Positions 7,512 to 12,569 of a stretch of DNA of 20,915 nt are shown piece by piece. The position numbers and the translations under genes are program-made. Position 1 is the stretch's first letter; each line of letters opens with the position of its first letter. The notes beneath the pieces are model-generated. The model made no database searches and was not told the DNA's origin. It saw nothing but the letters and a program-made list of their open reading frames with translations. Source of the stretch: an uncultured Clostridia bacterium (GTDB taxonomy: Bacteria > Bacillota > Clostridia > Oscillospirales > Ruminococcaceae); the NCBI GenBank assembly GCA_947381875.1, contig CANCXY010000023.1, positions 1-20,915 of the forward strand, in the 5' to 3' direction.

Positions 7512-7628
7512 TTACTGTTGGTGCAGATTTCTCCAATATGCCTCGGTACGGTCATCGGCTCTGCCGGCGGCCACACAGCAGGCGTAACCAAGAAACGTAA
7601 CGAATATGCAGATTGCCAGTAAAATCAC
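7512..7628 (-). CDS. 38-residue single-span membrane protein
   Basis: A GTG start at 7628-7626 with a strong AAAGGAGG 8 nt upstream. The product begins MILLAICIFVTFLGYACCVA, one hydrophobic segment with two adjacent cysteines, followed by a short charged tail AGRADDRTEAYWRNLHQQ. It would sit in the membrane with the charged tail on one side. It lies between the CAP protein gene and the surface-protein gene in the same direction. The ribosome binding site and clean membrane pattern make it more likely real than chance. Function unknown; a conserved accessory protein of the conjugative element is the simplest guess. Confidence 0.6.
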   Translation of the reverse strand: MILLAICIFVTFLGYACCVAAGRADDRTEAYWRNLHQQ

Positions 7629-7703
7629 ATAAAACGCCTCCTTTGAATGTGTATCTGTGGGCAGTTATGTCCCGGTATATGCGGACTTTCTAAAAATGGA
7701 TAC

Positions 7704-7729
7704 AAAAAGAGCCGCCCTCAACGGACGGC
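7704..7729 (-). terminator. Intrinsic terminator after the CAP-domain gene
   Basis: On the minus strand GCCGTCC (7729-7723), loop GTTGA, GGGCGGC (7717-7711), then TCTTTTTG. The stem is 7 bp including one G-U pair. It lies 16 bp past the stop of the CAP gene and should separate it from the small ORFs and surface-protein gene. Confidence 0.7.
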
Positions 7730-7744
7730 CCCTGCGCCTGAAAT

Positions 7745-8944
7745 TTAGCCAGCCGGTTGTTCAAACACGACTGCCCAATAGATTTTGTAACTGTACATAC
7801 TACCGCCCGGCAGCGGCTCTGCCTTAAAAGTACAGCCCACACCCATGCGCGTAAAGATGGGTGCCATAAGGGTGTTGTAATGACCGGAGCTGCTATGCCA
7901 TGCGTCCTGTACAACGGATTCCGCGGTATACCACTGTCCGACGCCTTCCATACCAAACCGGCCATCCACATACCCGCCGCCGCAGATGATCTCGTTGCGG
8001 TATTCCCAACCGGGGAAATCTTCCATGCCGCTGTGATCGTATGGCCCGCCGTCTGCAAATGATTTCACACGCGCGGCGGCGATACGGCTCAATTCCTCGT
8101 CCAGTACAAGCGGCGCAGCACCTTCTTCCGCGCGCAGGGCGTTAATATGTGCTTGTACTGCTGTGTATGTTTCGTCACCCTCGTTGATGTATTCCCACCG
8201 GCCTGTGCCGCGGGCGCGTTCTAAGGGGACTTTGCCAACCGGCAATGTATCGGACTGTGACTGTTCAGACTGAGGGTTGTGTGTTGTATTGATTGGCCTT
8301 TCCTCTAAAATCCGACCCTGTGCGTCTGTGCGATAGGCTTTTCCGTCGTTGCAGTCATGCCAACCGACCTGCTCGATTAACACGCTGTTGTCACCGAACA
8401 GATACCGCCCTGCGGGGATATTACGGCTTGCGTCGCCCGGATAATCCGGGTTCGGGCATTCCAGCAGGTCTTGCGCACGCCAGACATAGATATACAGATT
8501 TTTGTCTGCCCCGATTTTTTCTTTGGGGAGCAGCGTCTGGTACATGCGCCCGCCATCTGCCGTGTTCATCCAGCCGACGAAGGTGATGCCGTCGCGGTCG
8601 TAATAGGTGACGCCTGCGTCGCGGCGGCGCTCGTAGTCCGTCACGGCGTAGCAGCTGGCGGGGTCAGACAGGATTTTTTCTGGATTGATATAGTAGAGAT
8701 TGCCTGACCGTAACACATCGCCTTCAGCGTCACCCGTCATGAGGAAGCCGTATTCATCAAACACATAGCGGTGGTTGTTCTCTTTGGCGATGCAAACTAC
8801 GCCATTGAGCGGCACGCCATTTTCATAGTATCGCCAGCCGTTATCCTCCTGTATCCAGCCGTCTTTTTCCGCGGCAAATGCGGTTGGAATCGAAAGTAAC
8901 ATGCCTATTGCCATTGTTGTCAAAATCATCTTTATCGCTCTCAT
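7745..8944 (-). CDS. Secreted CAP/SCP-domain protein with cell-wall-binding repeat
   Basis: A 399-residue exported protein. I chose the ATG at 8944 because CAGGAG lies 7-8 nt upstream and a signal peptide follows immediately (MRAIKMILTTMAIGMLL to about AFAAE). Residues about 27-70 (GWIQEDNGWRYYENGVPLNG, then YVFDEYGFLMTG) are one choline-binding-like aromatic/glycine wall-binding repeat pair. The middle region is of unknown fold, with a GWHDCNDG segment. The C-terminal about 130 residues are a CAP (SCP/PR1) domain: VQAHINALRAEEGAAPL, LSRIAAARVKSFA, DHSG and WHSSSGHYNTLM. Bacterial CAP proteins are extracellular and mostly of undefined biochemical role. Its place between a pilin and an adhesin suggests a surface or mating-contact function. 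Confidence 0.85.
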   Translation of the reverse strand: MRAIKMILTTMAIGMLLSIPTAFAAEKDGWIQEDNGWRYYENGVPLNGVVCIAKENNHRYVFDEYGFLMTGDAEGDVLRSGNLYYINPEKILSDPASCYAVTDYERRRDAGVTYYDRDGITFVGWMNTADGGRMYQTLLPKEKIGADKNLYIYVWRAQDLLECPNPDYPGDASRNIPAGRYLFGDNSVLIEQVGWHDCNDGKAYRTDAQGRILEERPINTTHNPQSEQSQSDTLPVGKVPLERARGTGRWEYINEGDETYTAVQAHINALRAEEGAAPLVLDEELSRIAAARVKSFADGGPYDHSGMEDFPGWEYRNEIICGGGYVDGRFGMEGVGQWYTAESVVQDAWHSSSGHYNTLMAPIFTRMGVGCTFKAEPLPGGSMYSYKIYWAVVFEQPAG

Positions 8945-9063
8945 CGTTGTTTCTCCTGTATTGTATAGGATTTGCGCCGTGGCCTTCCTGTGCCAACGTC
9001 GCATATCTACCCTTTACGCCGGAGAGCGCCGATTTTCAACAACTTTTTCAAAATTTGCGAATG

Positions 9064-9456
9064 TCATCCCGCCCATTTGCCGTCTGCGAAGAACGGCGTG
9101 ACATAGGCCATGATAAAGCCCATGCTGTTCAAAATCAGCCATGTGATGCAGATGCGCTTCAGCCATGCGCGGCTCTCATCTACCGTGCGGCCGCTGCGGG
9201 AGAAGTTCATCATCAACAATGCCACAGCCGCCGTGACAACAGCCGCGACTGTGGAAATGACTACAATTTGGCCGTAAACGTCTTTCATGATCTCACCGGC
9301 TTTTGTCCAGACATCCGTTGCGGCATATGCGGGCGGGGACAGGACACTGAACATCATTACAATCAGGAACGCCGCATAGGACAGCTTTGGAATCTTGTTC
9401 TGCCGGCGTTCAGTGTCCGTCATTTGGGGTATGCGGATGTTTTCTTTCTGCTTCAA
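9064..9456 (-). CDS. VirB2/TrbC-like type IV secretion pilin
   Basis: Small conjugation pilin-like membrane protein, about 130 residues. The best start is TTG at 9456, with AAGGAGG 7-8 nt upstream; the open frame extends to 9504 without a better signal. The first hydrophobic segment is SYAAFLIVMMFSVLSPPAYA, a signal peptide or first span ending in an AYA cleavage motif. A second span is IVVISTVAAVVTAAVALLMM. After the loop NFSRSGRTVDESRAWLKR comes a third, ITWLILNSMGFIMAYVTPFF. The two-span pilin core and NFSRSG loop match T4SS pilins of Tn1549-type elements. All other transfer genes are absent here, so it is an orphan. It may share transcription with the CAP gene 119 bp downstream. Confidence 0.8.
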   Translation of the reverse strand: MKQKENIRIPQMTDTERRQNKIPKLSYAAFLIVMMFSVLSPPAYAATDVWTKAGEIMKDVYGQIVVISTVAAVVTAAVALLMMNFSRSGRTVDESRAWLKRICITWLILNSMGFIMAYVTPFFADGKWAG

Positions 9457-9480
9457 ATATTGATCCTCCTTTTTGATCGT

Positions 9481-9525
9481 ACAGAAAAGCCGCGTCCCTG
9501 CCAATCGGGGCCGCGGCTTTTCTGT
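9481..9525. terminator. Perfect 14-bp stem-loop, bidirectional terminator
   Basis: ACAGAAAAGCCGCG (9481-9494) is the exact reverse complement of 9512-9525, with a 17-nt loop. The A-run and T-run at the stem ends suit termination in either direction. It lies just upstream of the pilin gene. The minus-strand gene it once terminated may be lost. Confidence 0.65.
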
Positions 9526-9530
9526 GCAGC

Positions 9531-9571
9531 GGGGCGGCGTATTGGAACTATCTGTCCGTCTGCGCCGCCCC
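9531..9571. repeat. Second inverted repeat, 9-bp perfect stem
   Basis: GGGGCGGCG (9531-9539) and CGCCGCCCC (9563-9571) enclose 23 nt. It directly follows the previous stem-loop and is followed by AAATTTTT on the plus side. Together the two insulate the minus-strand pilin from the plus-strand toxin-antitoxin operon. The stretch 9505-9787 holds no gene, only these hairpins, GTGCCA repeats and the promoter. Confidence 0.5.
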
Positions 9572-9632
9572 TGAGTAAATTTTTCAGCATATCCAGTATA
9601 TCACATATGGTTTTACGGGTAAAGAGCAAAAC

Positions 9633-9674
9633 CGTGCCAGTTTCGTGCTGATTTTATGCCATTTTTGTGCCACC
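9633..9674. repeat. Degenerate GTGCCA tandem repeats, about 11-bp spacing
   Basis: CGTGCCAGTTT, CGTGCTGATTTT, ATGCCATTTTT and GTGCCACC follow each other at 11-12 bp spacing, one helical turn. They lie about 60-100 bp upstream of the antitoxin promoter. Such phasing suits a protein bound to one face of the helix (operator or iteron), but no partner is identified. Confidence 0.35.
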
Positions 9675-9729
9675 GGCGTTTTCGGGGAAAACTGCTCCAA
9701 TCCACTAATGGAAGACATACCGAAATGTA

Positions 9730-9758
9730 TTGCGTTTGTGTGGACAATATGCTATACT
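9730..9758 (+). promoter_or_regulatory. Promoter of the toxin-antitoxin operon
   Basis: TTGCGT (9730-9735), a 17-bp spacer, and TATACT (9753-9758), about 30 bp before the antitoxin ATG. RelB-type antitoxins usually repress their own promoter, so an operator probably overlaps it. Confidence 0.7.
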
Positions 9759-9787
9759 ATAGAAAAAAGGAAAGGAATCAGGAATTT

Positions 9788-10078
9788 ATGGCCAAAACGG
9801 GAAATTTGTATGCGCGCATTGAGCCGGATGTGAAAGAGCAGGCCGAGGAAATCCTGAGCACACTGGGGATTTCCGTCTCCAGCGCAATCAATATGTTCTA
9901 TCGGCAAATCATTATGCAGCGTGGGATTCCCTTCTCCATGACACTGCCGGATATGAGTCGTATGACGCAAGCGGAACTGGACACGGAACTTGAAAAAGGC
10001 TACCATGATATGCTCGCCGGAAATGTCAAGCCGTCTGCGCAGGTGTTCGACGCGATCCGAGAGGGCGGCCATCCATGA
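9788..10078 (+). CDS. RelB/DinJ-family antitoxin
   Basis: A 96-residue antitoxin that binds and neutralises the toxin encoded next and represses the operon. Residues about 5-45 form the N-terminal ribbon-helix-helix DNA-binding and dimerisation fold: NLYARIEPDVKEQAEEILST, then LGISVSSAINMFYRQII, the characteristic RelB/DinJ signature. The C-terminal half (about 50-96) is the flexible toxin-binding part with ELDTELEKGYHDMLAG. The ATG at 9788 has an AGGA-type site close upstream. Its stop overlaps the toxin start by four bases (ATGA), which couples translation. A longer frame starting at 9656 upstream of the promoter is not credible. Confidence 0.9.
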   Translation: MAKTGNLYARIEPDVKEQAEEILSTLGISVSSAINMFYRQIIMQRGIPFSMTLPDMSRMTQAELDTELEKGYHDMLAGNVKPSAQVFDAIREGGHP

Positions 10079-10401
10079 CTTATTCCATTGAAATCACTGC
10101 GCAGGCTGAAACTGACTTGCGCAATATTTTTGAGTATATTGCGTGGGATCTGCAGTCGCCTCAAAATGCCGAGGGGCAGCTTGTTCGGTTGGAGCAAAAG
10201 ATCGAATCCCTTCGGAAGATGCCCAACCGTTTCCGACGTTATGAGCAGGAACCGTGGTATAGCCGGGGTATGCGATGGATGGTGGTAGATCATTACTGCG
10301 TATTTTATATCCCCCGGCAAGAACCAAACATCGTCAGCATCATCCGTGTGCTATACGGCGGCAGAGATATTGATATGATCCTCGCAAATGACACGGAATA
10401 G
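10075..10401 (+). CDS. RelE/ParE-superfamily toxin
   Basis: A 108-residue toxin, the second gene of the pair. It starts YSIEITAQAETDLRNIFEYI, the ParE-like strand plus two-helix hairpin, continues through LRKMPNRFRRYEQEPWYSRG, and ends with the core strands RWMVVDHYCVFYIP and VSIIRVLYGGRDID. The last segment and overall order fit the ParE-like branch of the fold, whose members inhibit gyrase, better than ribosome-dependent mRNA cleavers, but target assignment from sequence alone is uncertain. The module looks intact and probably stabilises the surrounding mobile region. The ATGA overlap with the antitoxin and a terminator at 10426-10451 define a complete two-gene operon. Confidence 0.88.
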   Translation: MTYSIEITAQAETDLRNIFEYIAWDLQSPQNAEGQLVRLEQKIESLRKMPNRFRRYEQEPWYSRGMRWMVVDHYCVFYIPRQEPNIVSIIRVLYGGRDIDMILANDTE

Positions 10402-10425
10402 GGGAAATAGAAAAAATGCACTTGC

Positions 10426-10451
10426 GCCGCCGCTTTTCACGGCGGCTTTTT
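10426..10451 (+). terminator. Terminator of the toxin-antitoxin operon, shared with the facing gene
   Basis: GCCGCC (10426-10431), loop, GGCGGC (10441-10446), then TTTTT. An A-run at 10411-10416 lets it also work on the minus strand for the regulator gene ending at 10437, whose stop codon is inside the hairpin. Confidence 0.75.
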
Positions 10452-10982
10452 GTGGTTCTCATCCGGGAAAAACTGCTCCAAAAGCGCAACGCTGTCTCTT
10501 GCGGTGTAGCCCCAGAGGAGAGAGCCAAGCGCCTCAATAGCCTCCCTGCGGCGGCGGTAAAAGGTGCGGTAGCTGATGTCCTGAACGTGCGGACGTATCT
10601 TTTCGATGACTTCATCCACATTATGCAGCTCTTGCGGCGAGAAGAACGAGTAATACAAAATCCAGTAATACGTCTCTCCGTTCTTGTGCTTTACGCGCAG
10701 CAGATCGACGGCCGAGTCAAGCAGGGTGAGCATCCGATGACTGCGCTCAATGCACTTCGCATGGTGTTCGATCTCAGTCCCGGACAAGTCTGCTCCGGCC
10801 AGATAGATGGAATCCAGAAATTCTTCCACAGAGCTGCCGTACTCGATACTGAACTCCCGACGCACCTGCTGCACAGACAACTCCATGCTCCAGACAATAT
10901 CCCGGTATTTTTTGAGCAGCTTCCATGTGTTGTGATACATGAGGTTTTCAGCGGGGTTTGGCTCTTTTTCTGATTTACGCAT
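10437..10982 (-). CDS. Sigma/ArpU-like helix-turn-helix regulator
   Basis: A 181-residue, mostly helical, cytoplasmic protein. ATG at 10982 with AAGGAAG 6 nt upstream. The N-terminal half (NTWKLLKKYRDIVWSMELSV and following) is a helical domain. The C-terminal part, about residues 125-170, reads VIEKIRPHVQDISYRTFYRR then RREAIEALGSLLWG, which looks like a sigma-70 region-4 or ArpU-type helix-turn-helix. Genes of this type occur in phages and conjugative elements as late-gene regulators; that role is an inference. It follows the Xre-like gene by 52 bp in the same direction, as the last gene of the replication-regulation operon. Confidence 0.55.
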   Translation of the reverse strand: MRKSEKEPNPAENLMYHNTWKLLKKYRDIVWSMELSVQQVRREFSIEYGSSVEEFLDSIYLAGADLSGTEIEHHAKCIERSHRMLTLLDSAVDLLRVKHKNGETYYWILYYSFFSPQELHNVDEVIEKIRPHVQDISYRTFYRRRREAIEALGSLLWGYTARDSVALLEQFFPDENHKKPP

Positions 10983-11034
10983 GGGTATCTTCCTTTCACA
11001 CGGTTTGCAAATACAAAGGCGTTTCGATTAGGCA

Positions 11035-11319
11035 TCACACATTCTTCCCATCCTGCAAAGACTGCTCACAGGCGAGTTTTCCGATGAGCTCCGGCCCAAT
11101 TTCATAGAACTGCATCAAACGTTTGGCCGTGCCGCCGGGCCGGACAGCGCCGCTTGTCCAAAATCGGACAGCAGTGGGTGTGACGTTCATCAAAAGCGCA
11201 AAGCCCTTTTCATTTAGATCAAGCGCAGCCATCAGCCCTCGAATCATTTCCGGGGTGTATTCCGGGCAGCGGGCGGTTTGGGCGAGCATCTGCAAGGCGT
11301 TTTCCTTTGTCTCAAACAT
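11035..11319 (-). CDS. Small helix-turn-helix (Xre-type) regulator
   Basis: A 94-residue DNA-binding protein. ATG at 11319 with AGGAGGG 10 nt upstream, the site lying inside the end of the previous gene. The helix-turn-helix is residues about 25-70: EMIRGLMAALDLNEKGFALL, then MNVTPTAVRFWTSGAVRPGG and AKRLMQFYE. The pattern (recognition helix followed by W-x-x-G-x-x-x-P and A-x-R-L) is that of Cro/CI or HigA-like repressors. The gene starts 3 bp after the replication-initiator stop, so the two are coupled. It may control copy number or excision of the element; the target is unknown. Confidence 0.75.
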   Translation of the reverse strand: MFETKENALQMLAQTARCPEYTPEMIRGLMAALDLNEKGFALLMNVTPTAVRFWTSGAVRPGGTAKRLMQFYEIGPELIGKLACEQSLQDGKNV

Positions 11320-11322
11320 GGT

Positions 11323-12243
11323 TTAACATCCCTCCTGAAATGGAAAACGCCGCCTGTCAACGGCGGCGGGTTCGTCTGTGGTCTGAAGTTGTTTTCGCGG
11401 AGCGGGGCAGTTTCTGCTCTCCGTAGCCTGCAAGTCGTGATTTACTTCGGCCCGGTAGTAGCTGTCGATTGTCGCCGGTGCGTTGTACAGCGCCGCCAGC
11501 AGGTATGCCTTGATGTTGCTGATCTTTGTGGTGTTGCGGTCGAGGCAGTCAAACACATACTCGATATGGTCGGCGCGGAGTTTCAAAAAGCGGCTCCACA
11601 CAACGCCGTGCGGGTAGTCGTCCCCGGCAATGCGGATCGTTGGGCGCTTGGAGAGCAGTGTTTCCAGCATTAGTTCCACGATTTCGTCTACCCGCCGGTT
11701 CCCGTAGCGGAAAGCAAGCGCATCATACTCGATGTTCCCCTGAATGAGTTCCCGGTAGGCGCGTGCGGTGTCATGCTGAGAGCCAATGGACGGAGTGAGG
11801 GCTTTTTTCGCGTTGCACGGATAGATTGATTGATATTTACTTGATTGGTCTGTATTTGATATATCTTTATTTAATTGCGTTGGATTTTCCGATGACGGTT
11901 TTTCCGTTGTCGGATTTTCCGACGACGGTTTATCCCACGACGGTGCATGAACCGGGGTTTCATGAATCACATACTCATTGCTGCTGAATTTGCCCCCTGC
12001 GTCTGTAGTCTGGCGGCGCTCGATATACCCGGCCCTTTCCAGCTCATTGATAGCGGTGCGAATGGCATCTTTGCTCTCCCGGTTGATGCAGCACAGCCCG
12101 GTCAGAGTATAGTCCCAATCCTCCGGCAGGGATAAAATTTGTGACAGCAGACCTTTCGCTTTCAGCGACAACGCTTTATCCCGTAAATGGATATTTGACA
12201 TTACAGTGTAATCGGTATTTTTTTCCACCCGAAATACCGGCAT
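11323..12243 (-). CDS. Replication initiator-like winged-helix protein (DUF6017-type)
   Basis: About 306 residues from the ATG at 12243, chosen because PVFRVEKNTDYTVMSN is the usual beginning of the family and GGAGG lies upstream; in-frame ATGs exist at 12261 and 12276. Residues 1-105 are a winged helix: LSLKAKGLLSQILSLPEDWD, then LCCINRESKDAIRTAINELE and RAGYIERRQ. A linker of near-repeats follows (KPSSENPTTEKPSSENPT). The C-terminal domain (YRELIQGNIEYDALAFRYGN onwards, including VVWSRFLKLRADHIEYVFDC) fits the DUF6017 type found in Tn1549-like elements. Presumed role: starting replication of the excised element. First gene of a three-gene operon, with dyad repeats at 12388-12421 upstream. 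Confidence 0.75.
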   Translation of the reverse strand: MPVFRVEKNTDYTVMSNIHLRDKALSLKAKGLLSQILSLPEDWDYTLTGLCCINRESKDAIRTAINELERAGYIERRQTTDAGGKFSSNEYVIHETPVHAPSWDKPSSENPTTEKPSSENPTQLNKDISNTDQSSKYQSIYPCNAKKALTPSIGSQHDTARAYRELIQGNIEYDALAFRYGNRRVDEIVELMLETLLSKRPTIRIAGDDYPHGVVWSRFLKLRADHIEYVFDCLDRNTTKISNIKAYLLAALYNAPATIDSYYRAEVNHDLQATESRNCPAPRKQLQTTDEPAAVDRRRFPFQEGC

Positions 12244-12324
12244 ATTTTCTCTTCCCTCCATTTTATGCTCGCCCATAAAAATACAGATTCCAGAGAACCT
12301 ATATCATTGCCCATTGATTGTAAC

Positions 12325-12355
12325 AAAAAAGGACACCGTATACACGATGTCCTTT
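12325..12355 (-). terminator. Minus-strand terminator upstream of the replication gene
   Basis: Read on the minus strand, AAAGGACATCGT (12355-12344), 4-nt loop, ACGGTGTCCTTT (12339-12328), giving a 12-bp stem with one G-U pair and six Ts at its end. It stops transcription coming from the glycosidase side before it reaches the replication operon. Confidence 0.75.
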
Positions 12356-12387
12356 CCCGTTGTTTTTGTACCGTTATTGAGACTTTC

Positions 12388-12421
12388 ATTTATTACTTCA
12401 AGTAGTAAATCAGTAGTAAAT
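12388..12421. repeat. Dyad plus direct repeat ATTTAYTACTT (iteron or operator)
   Basis: ATTTATTACTT (12388-12398) and AAGTAGTAAAT (12400-12410) form a near-perfect dyad. The second arm is repeated directly as AGTAGTAAAT at 12412-12421, 11 bp on. It lies about 150 bp upstream of the replication initiator in AT-rich DNA, so it is a candidate binding site for that protein or the Xre-like regulator. The region 12244-12569 contains no gene; it holds this repeat and two terminators. Confidence 0.5.
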
Positions 12422-12437
12422 TTTGTAGATTTTTCTC

Positions 12438-12472
12438 AAAAAAGCCAGAGAAACCGGGCGTTTTCAGGCTTT
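12438..12472 (-). terminator. Probable terminator of the GH3 gene, near the element/chromosome boundary
   Basis: AAAGCC (12441-12446) with GGCTTT (12467-12472), and inside it GAAA (12450-12453) with TTTC (12462-12465), form an interrupted stem. On the minus strand it runs into six Ts. It lies about 100 bp past the GH3 stop codon. Confidence 0.5.
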
Positions 12473-12569
12473 ATTTGTATACTGCCGTGGCAGATGAATA
12501 AGATTTTCAACATCACTATAAAACCCCTTGCGAAAAAACATTTACCAAAAAAGCATAACTCTCATATCT

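Noticed and set aside
12201..12389. A 62-codon minus-strand ORF over the terminator upstream of the replication gene
   Set aside because: It reads through a terminator hairpin, has no ribosome binding site and overlaps the initiator start in another frame.
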